Shown here piece by piece: positions 38,441 to 48,078 of a DNA stretch of 64,000 bases. Source of the stretch: Mesorhizobium liriopis (GTDB lineage Bacteria; Pseudomonadota; Alphaproteobacteria; Rhizobiales; Rhizobiaceae); the NCBI RefSeq assembly GCF_024053505.1, contig NZ_JAMXQS010000008.1, positions 62,001 through 126,000 of the forward strand, read 5' to 3'. The notes under the pieces were generated by a model. That model did not search any database and was not told the origin of the DNA. It was given only the letters and a program-made list of their open reading frames with translations. Numbering within the stretch: the stretch's first letter is position 1; each line of letters opens with the position of its first letter. The position numbers and the translations under genes were made by a program.

Positions 38441-39391
38441 TCAATAGCCGGCGGATCGGTCCACCACATTCTCCGGCATCTCGCCGCGATCCAACTGCTC
38501 CATGCCTTCCAGCATCGGCCCGACGAGATGGTTGGGGTCCGATGTCGCAGCCGCGTGCGGGGTGATGATGAGGCGCGGGTGAAGCCAGAGCGGGCTGTCG
38601 GCCGGCAGCGGTTCCTGCTCGAACACGTCGAGGCTCGCTTCCTTGAGCGTATTGTCGTCGAGCGCGCGCAGGATGTCGGCGTCGCGCTGCAACTGGCCGC
38701 GCCCGGCGTTGATCAGCACGGCCCCGCCCAGCGCGTTGCGGCGGCGCAGTTCCTTCAGCAGCGCATAGTCGATGATGCCCTGCGTCGTCGGTGTCAGCGG
38801 CAGGAGCACGGTGAGGATATCGGTGGCGTTGAGAAAGGGCACGAGGCCGCTTTCGCCGGAATAGGTGTGAACATTCGCCACCTCGCGCGGCGTGCGGCTC
38901 CAGCCGTTCACGGTGAAGCCGAGCCCGTTCAGGGCCTCGGCCGCCGCGCGGCCTAGCTGTCCGAGCCCCATGATGCCGACCGAAACATCGCCGGCCGTGC
39001 GCTGCCCCACCTCGTGCCACACCTTCCGCCCCTGCTGCGCGCGGTAAAGCGCGCCCTGGCGGTGATGGTCGAGCACGCGCCAGACGACATATTCCACCAT
39101 GTGCTGGGTGAGATTCGGATCGACCACGCGCACCACCGGCACATCCGGCAAATCGGGGTCGGCCATGATGTGGTCGACGCCGGCGCCGATCGAAAAGATG
39201 CCACGCAGGTTCGGCAGGTTTCTGAGCGCGCCATGCGGATGTTTCCAGACCACCGCATAGGCCACGCTCGGATCGGCCGAGCCGTCCGCATCCATCACCA
39301 CCTCGCGGCCAGCGCTCAGCAGTTCGTGCCAGCGGCGGGGGCTGAAGCCTGAAACGGAAAGAAGAACGCGCGATGCGTCGCTGTCTGCCAT
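38441..39391 (-). CDS. ghrA: Glyoxylate/hydroxypyruvate reductase, GhrA type
   Basis: The 316-residue NAD(P)-dependent 2-hydroxyacid dehydrogenase reduces glyoxylate and hydroxypyruvate. It has the Rossmann motif GIMGLGQLGRAAAE, a catalytic Arg in INAGRGQLQ, a Glu in FEQEPLP and a His in ITPHAAA. It is a second member of this superfamily in the window, in addition to the protein at 14685, with which it shares only the general fold. It follows yejF by 10 bp and may be co-transcribed with the peptide importer. Confidence 0.9.
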   Translation of the reverse strand: MADSDASRVLLSVSGFSPRRWHELLSAGREVVMDADGSADPSVAYAVVWKHPHGALRNLPNLRGIFSIGAGVDHIMADPDLPDVPVVRVVDPNLTQHMVEYVVWRVLDHHRQGALYRAQQGRKVWHEVGQRTAGDVSVGIMGLGQLGRAAAEALNGLGFTVNGWSRTPREVANVHTYSGESGLVPFLNATDILTVLLPLTPTTQGIIDYALLKELRRRNALGGAVLINAGRGQLQRDADILRALDDNTLKEASLDVFEQEPLPADSPLWLHPRLIITPHAAATSDPNHLVGPMLEGMEQLDRGEMPENVVDRSAGY

Positions 39392-39401
39392 GCTTGAAAC
39401 C

Positions 39402-41021
39402 CTAGTCGGCCACTGCGCCTTGCGGCGCGGTTTCGATGCGGAAGGCGGCGGCCATCAGTGCCTTGGTATAATCCGTCTGCGGGCGCTCGAAGATGTCCTT
39501 CGCCGGTCCCTGTTCCACGATGCGCCCATTCTGCATGACGATCACATGGTTCGCTAGCGCGCGCACCACTTTGAGATCGTGGGAAATGAAGAGATAGGCA
39601 AGGTCGTGCTTGGCCTGCAGGTTGCGCAGCAGGTCCACGACCTGCGCCTGCACGCTCATGTCGAGCGCGGAAGTGGGCTCGTCCAGCATCACGAAACGCG
39701 GCGAAAGCACCATGGCACGCGCGATTGCGATGCGCTGGCGCTGCCCGCCGGAGAACTCGTGCGGATAGCGGTGGCGCGTTTCGGGGTCGAGCCCGACCTC
39801 GCGCAGCACATCGACCACGCGGGTGTCACGCTCGGACGCATTCAGCTTCGGCTCGTGGATCCTCAGCCCCTCCTCGATGATTTCACCCACCGACATACGG
39901 GGTGAGAGCGAGCCGAACGGGTCTTGGAACACGATCTGCAACTCGCTGCGCAAGGGCCGCATCTCGGAGAACGAGAGCTTGTCGATGCTTTTATCCTCGA
40001 AGCGGATCTCGCCCTTTGACGAGATCATACGGCAGAGCGCCAGACCCAACGTCGTCTTGCCTGAACCGGACTCGCCCACCACGCCGACCGTCTGGCCCGC
40101 GCGCAGCTCGATGTCGATGCCGTCCACGGCCTTTACATGGTCGACGGTCTTGCGGAAGAAGCCTTCCTTGATCGGAAACCACACCTTCACGTCGCGGCCC
40201 GTCATCACGGGCTTCGCCGTCTCCAGCACGGCCGGCGGTTGGCCCTTTGGCTCGGCGGCGAGCAGGTGGCGCGTGTAGTCGTGCCGCGGATTGGCGAAGA
40301 TGTCTCGCGTCGGACCTTCCTCGACGATCTTGCCTTTCGTCATCACGCAGACACGGTCGGCGATGCGGCGCACGATGCCCAGATCGTGGGTGATGAACAG
40401 CATGGACATGTTGTTCTTGGTCTTGAGCTCGGCCAGCAGCTTGAGGATCTGCGCCTGCACGGTCACGTCCAGCGCCGTGGTCGGCTCGTCGGCGATCAGG
40501 AGGTCCGGCTCGTTGGCGAGCGCCATGGCGATCATCACGCGCTGGCGCTGCCCGCCCGACAGCTGATGCGGATAGGCGGCGAGCCGCTTTTCCGGGTCGC
40601 GGATGCCGACTTCATGCAAGAGTTCCAGCGTACGCGCCCGCCGCTCACGCTCGCGCAGTCCCCGATGGAGCTTCAGTACCTCGCCGATCTGCCGCTCGAT
40701 CGTGTGAAGCGGGTTGAGCGAGGTCATCGGCTCTTGGAAGATCATCGCGATCTTGTTGCCACGCACCCGCCGTAACTGCTTCTCGTCGAGCTGCAACAGG
40801 TCTTGGCCGCCGAACATGATCTGCCCGGATGGATGGCTCGCCTGCGGATAGGGCAGCAGCTTCAGCACAGAAAGGGCCGAGATCGACTTGCCCGACCCGG
40901 ATTCGCCTACCAGCGCCAGCGTTTCACCCTTGGCGATGTCGAACGAAATACGGTCCACGGCCGGCTTCGGCCCGCCGAAGGACACCGACAGGTCGCGGAC
41001 GGAAAGCAAAGGCTCGGTCAA
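39402..41021 (-). CDS. yejF: Double ATP-binding subunit of the YejABEF importer
   Basis: YejF couples ATP hydrolysis to peptide import through YejB/YejE. The 539-residue product carries two complete ABC ATPase domains: Walker A GESGSGKS at 39-46 and a second GESGSGKT, signatures LSGGQRQRV and FSGGQRQRI, and Walker B sites LLIADEPT and FVMLDEPT. The start is a TTG at 41021 that overlaps the vapC stop (TTGA). A longer in-frame ORF upstream is rejected because it would run through vapC in another frame. Confidence 0.93.
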   Translation of the reverse strand: MTEPLLSVRDLSVSFGGPKPAVDRISFDIAKGETLALVGESGSGKSISALSVLKLLPYPQASHPSGQIMFGGQDLLQLDEKQLRRVRGNKIAMIFQEPMTSLNPLHTIERQIGEVLKLHRGLRERERRARTLELLHEVGIRDPEKRLAAYPHQLSGGQRQRVMIAMALANEPDLLIADEPTTALDVTVQAQILKLLAELKTKNNMSMLFITHDLGIVRRIADRVCVMTKGKIVEEGPTRDIFANPRHDYTRHLLAAEPKGQPPAVLETAKPVMTGRDVKVWFPIKEGFFRKTVDHVKAVDGIDIELRAGQTVGVVGESGSGKTTLGLALCRMISSKGEIRFEDKSIDKLSFSEMRPLRSELQIVFQDPFGSLSPRMSVGEIIEEGLRIHEPKLNASERDTRVVDVLREVGLDPETRHRYPHEFSGGQRQRIAIARAMVLSPRFVMLDEPTSALDMSVQAQVVDLLRNLQAKHDLAYLFISHDLKVVRALANHVIVMQNGRIVEQGPAKDIFERPQTDYTKALMAAAFRIETAPQGAVAD

Positions 41022-41410
41022 GCGGCTGCCTCGACATCGGTCTGGCGGAAGTCGTCGCCCTTGTAGAGCAAAGGTTCGCCGCGGGCTTTGGAAAGGGCGT
41101 AGGCGAAGCAGTCGCCGAGGTTCAGTCTGGCGGCGTGGTTGCCTTTGCCGAACTGGCGATAGGCGTGACGCGCCGCGACAGCCTGGTCGGCTGTCACCGG
41201 AGCGACCTCGACCCCAAGTAGCGCCATGAGGGAATCGAGACCTTCCGACCACTCTTCATCGCGAAGTCGGTCCACCCGGATCGCGACCTCCAGATAATTG
41301 ACGGCAGAAATCTCGTGCGGCCCGCTCCTGGACGTGATCAACGTCTTGAAGCCGGCGCCATCCTGCTCGTTCAGCATGATGGCGAGAATTGCGGATGCAT
41401 CAACGATCAC
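41018..41410 (-). CDS. vapC: VapC-family PIN-domain toxin
   Basis: VapC toxins are PIN-domain ribonucleases that cleave tRNA or rRNA. The 130-residue product has the expected acidic site: D4, E41, D100 and D119 or D120, with the LGDCFAYALSK segment characteristic of the family. It begins with GTG overlapping the vapB stop (GTGA), and its own TGA overlaps the TTG start of yejF. It is thus embedded in the importer operon. Confidence 0.88.
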   Translation of the reverse strand: MIVDASAILAIMLNEQDGAGFKTLITSRSGPHEISAVNYLEVAIRVDRLRDEEWSEGLDSLMALLGVEVAPVTADQAVAARHAYRQFGKGNHAARLNLGDCFAYALSKARGEPLLYKGDDFRQTDVEAAA

Positions 41411-41655
41411 GCGGGCAAACCATCTTCGTCATAGAGGTCGGAATGGTCACTCGTCACGCCGGGCGGAACGGGGGGAAGGTTAGCGAGAAGCGCGTCGATC
41501 TTTCTGATCCGCTCGGCCACATCACGATCCCGGTGGACACGTGCCAAGCGCTCCTCGACCGACCGCCGGATCGCCTCGGTCAGGCTTTCGCCGGTTTCAC
41601 CCGCGAGTTGACGGACGAGACGCTCGACCTCATCGCTTTTGATGTTCATGCCCAT
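41407..41655 (-). CDS. vapB: VapB-family antitoxin
   Basis: The 82-residue product is a Rv0623/PSK-type antitoxin, with MNIKSDEVERLVRQLAGETG as the N-terminal DNA-binding part and ESLTEAIRRSVEERLARV as the ribbon-helix-helix-like helices. The start ATG at 41655 has a GGAG site 6 nt upstream. The C-terminal tail is the likely toxin-neutralising segment. The gene overlaps vapC, as in other toxin-antitoxin pairs. Confidence 0.85.
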   Translation of the reverse strand: MGMNIKSDEVERLVRQLAGETGESLTEAIRRSVEERLARVHRDRDVAERIRKIDALLANLPPVPPGVTSDHSDLYDEDGLPA

Positions 41656-41704
41656 GACAAGCTCCATGGTAGAAAGTCGCAGCGATTATACCATGCCCTT
41701 TGAC

Positions 41705-42856
41705 TCATCGAAACGTCTTCCGCGGATCGAAAGCGTCACGCGTGGCTTCGCCGATGAAGATCAGCAGCGACAGCATCAGCGAAATCACGACGAAGCCGGA
41801 AAGCCCCAGCCAAGGCGCGTTCAGGTTGCGCTGGCCCTGCTTGAGCAACTCGCCGAGGGAAGCCGAGCCGGGGGGCAGGCCGAAGCCGAGGAAGTCGAGC
41901 GAGGTCAGCGTCGAGATCGAGGCGTTGAGGATGAAGGGCAAGAAGGTGAGCGTCGCGACCATCGCGTTGGGCAACAGATGCCGGACGATGATGGTGCGGT
42001 TGGGCACACCCAAAGCGCGGGCGGCATTCACATATTCGAAATTGCGCGCGCGCAGGAATTCCGCGCGCACCACGCCGACGAAGCCGACCCATGAGAAAAG
42101 CAGCATCAGCCCGAGCAGGATGAAGAAGCCGGGCGGCAGGATCGCGGCAACGATCATCAAGAGATAAAGCACTGGGATCGCCGACCAGATCTCGATGAAG
42201 CGCTGGAAGATGATATCCGTCCAGCCGCCGAAATAACCCTGCACGGCACCCGCCGACACGCCGATCACGGCAGAGCCGATCGTGAGCAAGAGGCCGAAGA
42301 AGACGGACACGCGGAAGCCGTAGATGACGCGCGCCAGCACGTCGCGCGCGCCGTCATCCGTGCCGAGCCAGTTCCAGTTGCCGACCGTGCAGTTCCGATC
42401 GTTCACGCCCTGCGGGTAGCGCGCGCAACGCTCCTCCTTCGAATACATCCATGACGGCTTGGCGGGTGCGGCTTCAGGGATTTCGTTGTTCGCCGTGCGG
42501 TAGGAATAACGGACGGGCGGCCAGATCAGCCAGCCATTCGCTTCGATCTCGTCCTGGATCACCGGGTCGCGATAGTCGGTGACGGCATAGAAACCGCCGA
42601 ACTTCTCTTCCGGGTAATCAACTGCCACGGGCACGATCAACTCGCCCTTGTACATGCCGATGAGCGGGCGGTCGTTGGCGATCAGCTCCGAACAGCAGGT
42701 GAGCACGAAAAGGACGAGGAAAATCCAGAGCGACCAGTATCCGCGCCGGTTCGCCTTGAAGTTCTGCCAGCGCCGCTTGTTGAGGGGCGATAGCCAGATG
42801 CGCGCAGGGACCTCGCGCACCTTCTCGACTTCGGCCTTGAGCTGGATTTCAAACAT
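41705..42856 (-). CDS. yejE: Peptide ABC transporter permease YejE
   Basis: YejE is one of the two inner-membrane permeases of the YejABEF importer. The 383-residue product has an N-terminal helix ([15 protein letters not shown]), a large periplasmic loop and a C-terminal permease domain of five or six helices with the EAA-type loop [16 protein letters not shown]. It overlaps the end of yejB by 8 bp. The large periplasmic loop with the [12 protein letters not shown] region is typical of YejE. Confidence 0.93.
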   Translation of the reverse strand: MFEIQLKAEVEKVREVPARIWLSPLNKRRWQNFKANRRGYWSLWIFLVLFVLTCCSELIANDRPLIGMYKGELIVPVAVDYPEEKFGGFYAVTDYRDPVIQDEIEANGWLIWPPVRYSYRTANNEIPEAAPAKPSWMYSKEERCARYPQGVNDRNCTVGNWNWLGTDDGARDVLARVIYGFRVSVFFGLLLTIGSAVIGVSAGAVQGYFGGWTDIIFQRFIEIWSAIPVLYLLMIVAAILPPGFFILLGLMLLFSWVGFVGVVRAEFLRARNFEYVNAARALGVPNRTIIVRHLLPNAMVATLTFLPFILNASISTLTSLDFLGFGLPPGSASLGELLKQGQRNLNAPWLGLSGFVVISLMLSLLIFIGEATRDAFDPRKTFR

Positions 42857-43937
42857 CGCGCTTCTCGAAATCGATGCGCGGATCGATCCAGGTATAGGTC
42901 AGGTCGGACAAAAGCCCCACGAAAAGCCCGATCAGCGAGAAGATGTAGAGATTGGCGAAGACCACCGGATAATCGCGGTCGAGCACCGAGCGGTAGCCGA
43001 GAAGCCCCAAGCCATCCAGCGAGAAAATGTTCTCGATCAGAAGCGAGCCGGTGAAGAAGGCCGAGATGAAGGCGCCCGGAAAGCCCGCGATCACGATCAG
43101 CATCGCATTGCGGAATACATGGCCGTAAAGCACCTGCCGCTCGGACAGGCCCTTGGCGCGCGCGGTGACCACATACTGCTTGCGGATTTCTTCCAGAAAG
43201 GAGTTCTTCGTCAGAAGCGTGGTGGTCGCGAAGGCCGATAGCACCATGGCTGTGAGCGGCAGGGCCAAGTGCCAGAAATAATCGAGAATCTTCATCGGCC
43301 AGGACAACTGGCTCCAGTTCTCCGAGGTCAAACCACGCAGCGGGAACCAGTCGAAGAACGAGCCGCCGGCGAAAAGCACCATCAGGAGGATCGCGAAGAG
43401 AAAACCGGGGATCGCATAGCCGACGATCACCACCGCACTCGTCCAGATGTCGAACTGCGAGCCGTCCTGCACCGCCTTGCGGATGCCGAGCGGGATCGAA
43501 ATCAGGTAGGAGATCAGCGTGATCCAGAGGCCGAGCGAGATCGAGACCGGCATTTTCTCGAGGATCAGGTCGAGCACCGAGATGTCGCGGAAATAGCTGT
43601 CGCCGAAGTCGAAGCGGAGATAATCCCACAGCATCTTGCCGAAGCGTTCGAGCGGCGGTCGGTCGAAGCCGAACTGTTTTTCGAGGCTTGCGATGAATTC
43701 GGGATCGAGCCCTTGCGCGCCGCGATAGCGCGAGCTTTCGCCGCCCACGTCGAGCTGGCTGTTGCCGATATCCGCGCCGCCTCCGCCCAAGCCGTCGCCG
43801 GCCTGGCCCTGCAGGCGCGCGATGACCTGCTCGACGGGGCCGCCTGGGGCGAACTGGACCACGAGAAACGAGATCGCCATGATGCCGAAGATGGTCGGGA
43901 TCATCAGCAGGATGCGGCGTAAGAGATAGGCGCCCAC
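42849..43937 (-). CDS. yejB: Peptide ABC transporter permease YejB
   Basis: YejB is the other membrane subunit of the importer. The 362-residue product begins with a GTG, has the first helix [19 protein letters not shown], a Gly-rich periplasmic insert ([12 protein letters not shown]) that is common in rhizobial YejB proteins, and the EAA-type loop [14 protein letters not shown]. It overlaps yejE by 8 bp. The intergenic repeat element B lies just upstream and separates it from the binding-protein genes. Confidence 0.93.
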   Translation of the reverse strand: MGAYLLRRILLMIPTIFGIMAISFLVVQFAPGGPVEQVIARLQGQAGDGLGGGGADIGNSQLDVGGESSRYRGAQGLDPEFIASLEKQFGFDRPPLERFGKMLWDYLRFDFGDSYFRDISVLDLILEKMPVSISLGLWITLISYLISIPLGIRKAVQDGSQFDIWTSAVVIVGYAIPGFLFAILLMVLFAGGSFFDWFPLRGLTSENWSQLSWPMKILDYFWHLALPLTAMVLSAFATTTLLTKNSFLEEIRKQYVVTARAKGLSERQVLYGHVFRNAMLIVIAGFPGAFISAFFTGSLLIENIFSLDGLGLLGYRSVLDRDYPVVFANLYIFSLIGLFVGLLSDLTYTWIDPRIDFEKRDV

Positions 43938-43940
43938 TAG

Positions 43941-44126
43941 AGCAGCTTCCCGCCGTGCCGCACCGCCGTCATCGCCCTTCGGGCGCCCGCTTTCGCGGCG
44001 GGGCGCTTTTGCTCCAGCCCGCGCGGCCCTCGTCGGTTACGATGCGGTGGCATCGCGCCCTCCTCGCGCCTTGTGCTGAACCAAAATCGCCTCCGTGCCG
44101 ACAATGCGCCAGGGCTGGAAACTGCT
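43941..44126 (-). repeat. 186-bp intergenic element with inverted-repeat ends, copy B
   Basis: This element is related to copy A at 5001-5185 but inverted. Its ends are AGCAGCTTCC (43941-43950) and GGAAACTGCT (44117-44126), which pair with one mismatch and can be extended by an AG/CT on each side. It is 186 bp long, one more than copy A, and shares a 30-bp identical block (44051-44080) and several shorter ones. It lies between the second binding protein and yejB in a putative operon, so it could fold in the transcript. Confidence 0.8.
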
Positions 44127-44156
44127 CTGGCCTCAGCCTCGCGGCCGGGCCTCACG

Positions 44157-46025
44157 TCATAATCCAATCGCTTGCGCCTTCGCCTTGTCCCACCACCAGA
44201 GAGCCTCGACGGGGAAGCCGTAATCGGGCTTCGGCTCCTTGAAGCCGAACGCATCCCAATAGGCCGACTTGTGATTCGCCGAGAACCAATTGGGAATCCA
44301 GTCGAGCCGCGCGCGCAAGACCCGGTCGAGCGCACGCAGCGCCACCGCAAGCTCCGCGCGAGTTTCGGCCGCCCCCGCGGCATCGATCAGGGCATCCACC
44401 GCAGGGTCGGCCGTGCCCGGCAAGTTGTGCGAGCCTTCGCTGCTGGCCGTGTCGGAATGAAAGCTGTCGAGCACTTCGTCGCGCGTCGGCGTCGCGGTGA
44501 AGGATGCGGCCATCATCACCATATCGAAATCGAAGCTGCGCTGACGCTTTTCGTATTGCGTGGAGTCGACCTGCCGGATGCGGGCATCCACGCCCACCGC
44601 GCGCAGGTTCTCCACGAATGGACCCATGACGCGGGCAAGCGAATCGTCCTCGACCATGATTTCGAGCACGAGCGTGCCGCCATCCTTTCGCACGAGCGCC
44701 CCAGCGCGCTCCCAGCCAGCTTCCTTGAGAAGCCTTGCGGCCTGGCCCAGAAGCTTGCGGTCGCGGCCTGAGCCGTTGGACACCGGCTGGATCACGGCTT
44801 CGCCGAACGCTGCATCGGGGATCTTGCCGCGCCAGGGTTCGAGCAGCACCAGTTCCTCGGGCGATGGCACGCCTTCCGCCTTGAAGTCCGAACGCTCGAA
44901 GGGCGACTGCGAGCGCGCATAGGCGTTGAAGAAGAGGTTTCGGTTCGTCCATTCGAAGTCGAAGCAGAGTGCGATGGCCTGCCTCACGCGCATATCCTTG
45001 AACTGCGCGCGGCGCTGGTTGAGCGCCCAAGCCTGCATGACGGGGCGCAGTTCGGACGAGAATTCGCGCTTCACCACGCGCTTTTCCTGCACTGCCGGAA
45101 AGTCGTAGCCGGTCGCCCAGATCCGGCTCGTCGCTTCCTCGCGATATTTGATATCGCCTTTCTTGAAGGCTTCGAAAGCAGCCTGACGGTCGCCGTAGAA
45201 CTCGATGCGGATGCGGTCGAAATGGTAGAGGCCGCGATTGACGCCAAGGTCGCGCCCCCAGAAATCCGCCACGCGCTCATATTCGATCGATTGGCCCGGT
45301 GCCACGCGGCCGACCTTGTAGGGGCCCGAGCCGAGAAGCGGCGCGGTCGCCGCGCGTTCGAAGCCGTTCGCCTCGATGTCGGCTTCGGAAAAGATGGGGA
45401 ACCCTGCGAGTTGCAGGATCAGACGTGCCGACTGTTTGCCATCGAGCACGAGTTTGAAGGTCTCGCCATCACTCTCGGCCGCTGCCATGCGGCGCAAGGG
45501 AAGCATCAGTTGCGGGTGACCTTTCTCCTTCAGGAGCCTGAACGAATAGGCGATGTCGCTGGGTTTGATCGGTGTGCCGTCATGGAAACGGGCTTCGGGG
45601 CGGATGCGGAAAAGGAAGCTATTGCGGTCGGGCGCGATCGTGACGCTTCGCGCCACTTCGCCATAGATCGCATCCGGCTCGTCCAGGGCCGAGACCATCA
45701 GCGAGGAGAAGCACATCTCCATGCGGGGCGGAGCTTCGCCGCGTAGCGCGTAGGAGTTCAGCGTGTTGAAGGTGAGGGGACTCTGGTTGAAATACCAGTA
45801 GGAAGGCGAGAAGTTGAAGGTGCCGCCCTTGGGCGCATCCGGCGAGGCGTAGTCGAAATGCGGGAAGTCCGCCGGATATTTCAGATCGCCGAAGGCCGAC
45901 ATGCCGTGCAGAGGCCTGTCCGTCGGCAGCGCGGCAAACGCTTTATGCGAGAGAAGCGGTGCCGCGAGCGCTGCGCCGCCAAGCGCGAGAAACCCGCGCC
46001 GGCTGATGCCGAGCGGCACTCTCAC
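44157..46025 (-). CDS. YejA-type peptide-binding protein with Tat signal
   Basis: The 622-residue family 5 extracellular solute-binding protein begins with a twin-arginine signal (SRRGFLALGGAALAAPLL, RR at 9-10), so it is exported folded by the Tat system. The mature part has the SBP_bac_5 landmarks FNTLNSYALRGEAPP, the RFHDGTPIKPSDIAYSF region and LVLEIMVEDDS. It starts on the stop of its upstream paralogue (ATGA), and serves with YejBEF in import of peptides such as microcin-C-like or host antimicrobial peptides (family knowledge). Confidence 0.9.
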   Translation of the reverse strand: MRVPLGISRRGFLALGGAALAAPLLSHKAFAALPTDRPLHGMSAFGDLKYPADFPHFDYASPDAPKGGTFNFSPSYWYFNQSPLTFNTLNSYALRGEAPPRMEMCFSSLMVSALDEPDAIYGEVARSVTIAPDRNSFLFRIRPEARFHDGTPIKPSDIAYSFRLLKEKGHPQLMLPLRRMAAAESDGETFKLVLDGKQSARLILQLAGFPIFSEADIEANGFERAATAPLLGSGPYKVGRVAPGQSIEYERVADFWGRDLGVNRGLYHFDRIRIEFYGDRQAAFEAFKKGDIKYREEATSRIWATGYDFPAVQEKRVVKREFSSELRPVMQAWALNQRRAQFKDMRVRQAIALCFDFEWTNRNLFFNAYARSQSPFERSDFKAEGVPSPEELVLLEPWRGKIPDAAFGEAVIQPVSNGSGRDRKLLGQAARLLKEAGWERAGALVRKDGGTLVLEIMVEDDSLARVMGPFVENLRAVGVDARIRQVDSTQYEKRQRSFDFDMVMMAASFTATPTRDEVLDSFHSDTASSEGSHNLPGTADPAVDALIDAAGAAETRAELAVALRALDRVLRARLDWIPNWFSANHKSAYWDAFGFKEPKPDYGFPVEALWWWDKAKAQAIGL

Positions 46026-47896
46026 TGCACGCTCCGGTATTTCGCGGCGAGCGCCTTTTCCTTTTCCGGATCAACCCACCAGGATTCCACGTCCGGCCCG
46101 ATATAGGTCGGCTGTTTGGCGGGAATGCCGAACTTGTTCCAGTAGGCGAGCCACACCTCGGGCCGGTGATATTGTGGGATCACGTAGAAATTCCAAAGCA
46201 GCACCCGGTCGAGCGCATGCGTGGTGGCGAGCAGCTCGTCGCGATCCTTGGCAAAGATCACCTTGTCGATCAGCGCATCCACGACCGGGTTCTTGATGCC
46301 CGAATAGTTGCGCGACCCCTGCGCGTCCGCCGCGCGCGTCGACCAGTAGTCACGCTGCTCGTTGCCGGGCGAATCCGACTGCGGCAGCGTGGTGGTGATC
46401 ATGTCGAAGTCGAAGCCGTTGACGCGGTTCACATATTGCGTCGGGTCGACGATGCGCAGGTCGGCCTGGATCCCGATCTTGCGCAGATTGGTGATCAGCG
46501 GGTTGAAGATCACCTCGTCGGTCGCATCCTTGCCGAGCATCTGGAAACGGAAGACCTCGCCCGTCTTCGCGTTGACCATCTGCCGGCCTTTGATCGCCCA
46601 GCCGGCTTCGCCGAGGAGGCGAACCGCTTCGCGCAGATTGGTGCGCTCGGCTTGGGGGGTATCGTAGACCGGCAGCTTGAAGGGTTCGGTGAGGAGGGCG
46701 GGGGGCAGCTTATCCTTGAACTCGGAGAGGATCTCCAACTCGCGGCCCTGAGGCACGCCGCTCGATGCGAGTTCGCTGCCGACATAATAGCTCGACGTGC
46801 GCTTGCTCGAATTGAACAGCACCGTGCGGTTCATGGTTTCGAAATCGAAGGCGTAAGTGAGGGCCTGACGCACGCGGACGTCCTGAAAGAGCGGGCGGCG
46901 TGTGTTCATCACATAGCCCTGCATGAATGCGCGGGACGAGGCTTCGAATTCCTTTTTGATCACGTCGCCGGCTTGTACGGCCGGGAAATTGTAGGCCGTG
47001 TTCCAGCGGCGCGAGCTGTTCTCGGGATTGATGTCCTCAAGCCCGCCTTTGGTGAAAGCGACGAAGGCGGCGTTCTCGTCCTGGATATAGGTGTAGCGCC
47101 GCTTGTCGAAATTCTCGCGGCCGAGCTTCACCGGCAGTTTCGCCCCCCAATAGTTCGGCACGCGGGCCCAGACGATCTCCGAGCCCGGCTTGAAGCTTTC
47201 GATTCTGTAGGCGGCCGAACCCAGTGGCGGTTCGAGCGTGGGTTGGGTGATGTCGCGCTTACGCCCTTGCGCGTCCGTACCCTCCCACCAATGCTTGGGA
47301 AGCACTGCGAGGTCGCCCATGATCTTGGGCAGCTCGCGGTTGCCCTTCTGGTCGAAGCGAAACTCTACCTCATGGTCGTTCAGCGCCACGGCTTCCGAAA
47401 CGTTCTCGTAGTAGCGGTTGTATTGCGGGCTGTTCTTCTTCAGCACATTGAACGACCAGATCACGTCCTCGGCGGTGATCGGCTGTCCGTCATGCCATTT
47501 GGCGGCAGGGTTGAGGCGATAGGTCGCCGAGGAATAGTCGTCGGGGTATTTGTAGGCTTCTGCGACCAGCGCATGGCTGACGCTGGGCTCATCGACCGAC
47601 TGTTCCATCAGCGTGTCGTAGAGGAGCCCGCCGCCAAAGGCGCCGAAGCCCGCGGCCGGTGTGCCGCGTACGATATACGGGTTGAAGCTGTCGAAAGTGC
47701 CGGGCGACACCGTGTTGAGCGTGCCCCCCTTCGGAGCGTCAGGGTTCACATAGTCGTAGTGCTGGAAGTTCTGGCCGTACTTGCTATCGCCGAGCAGGGA
47801 AGAAGAGGTCTGCCAGTCCGCGCTCCATGCGTTTGAGACGGCAAACAGGACGGCTGCGGTGCCCCAGGCAATCCCACGGACAGTGCTTCGCGTCAT
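46022..47896 (-). CDS. yejA: YejA-type peptide-binding protein with Sec signal
   Basis: The 624-residue product is a paralogue of the neighbour at 44157 but has an ordinary Sec signal (RGIAWGTAAVLFAVSNAWSA). Conserved blocks are NPDAPKGGTLNTVSPGTFDSF and KWHDGQPITAEDVIWSFNVL. It is the first gene of the Yej operon. A tandem pair of binding proteins ahead of the permeases is typical of rhizobial YejABEF loci. The two proteins have diverged and may bind different peptide sets. Confidence 0.9.
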   Translation of the reverse strand: MTRSTVRGIAWGTAAVLFAVSNAWSADWQTSSSLLGDSKYGQNFQHYDYVNPDAPKGGTLNTVSPGTFDSFNPYIVRGTPAAGFGAFGGGLLYDTLMEQSVDEPSVSHALVAEAYKYPDDYSSATYRLNPAAKWHDGQPITAEDVIWSFNVLKKNSPQYNRYYENVSEAVALNDHEVEFRFDQKGNRELPKIMGDLAVLPKHWWEGTDAQGRKRDITQPTLEPPLGSAAYRIESFKPGSEIVWARVPNYWGAKLPVKLGRENFDKRRYTYIQDENAAFVAFTKGGLEDINPENSSRRWNTAYNFPAVQAGDVIKKEFEASSRAFMQGYVMNTRRPLFQDVRVRQALTYAFDFETMNRTVLFNSSKRTSSYYVGSELASSGVPQGRELEILSEFKDKLPPALLTEPFKLPVYDTPQAERTNLREAVRLLGEAGWAIKGRQMVNAKTGEVFRFQMLGKDATDEVIFNPLITNLRKIGIQADLRIVDPTQYVNRVNGFDFDMITTTLPQSDSPGNEQRDYWSTRAADAQGSRNYSGIKNPVVDALIDKVIFAKDRDELLATTHALDRVLLWNFYVIPQYHRPEVWLAYWNKFGIPAKQPTYIGPDVESWWVDPEKEKALAAKYRSVQ

Positions 47897-48007
47897 TCCC
47901 GACCTTTCGTTCTCGTTTCAGCGAACATACAGATCCCCTTGGGGTATATTCCTGCCGCATTATCCGACGGCGAAGCGAATACGCTTCGAATGGAAACGCT
48001 CATAACA

Positions 48008-48034
48008 AAAAAGCCAGGCGAAACCTGGCTTTTT
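48008..48034 (-). terminator. Intrinsic terminator downstream of the cytochrome gene
   Basis: An 11-bp stem AAAAAGCCAGG (48008-48018) pairs with CCTGGCTTTTT (48024-48034) around a CGAAA loop. On the minus strand it ends in a run of T, 45 nt after the cytochrome stop. It also insulates the yejA promoter. Confidence 0.9.
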
Positions 48035-48078
48035 CAAGAGTGCACCGATGAAAACGGCGTTATTGCGGGCGTGCCGCC

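Noticed and set aside
41018-41655. Genomic island or transposon around vapBC
   Set aside because: No transposase, inverted repeat ends or change of base composition is visible at the edges; only the vapBC pair itself is unusual.
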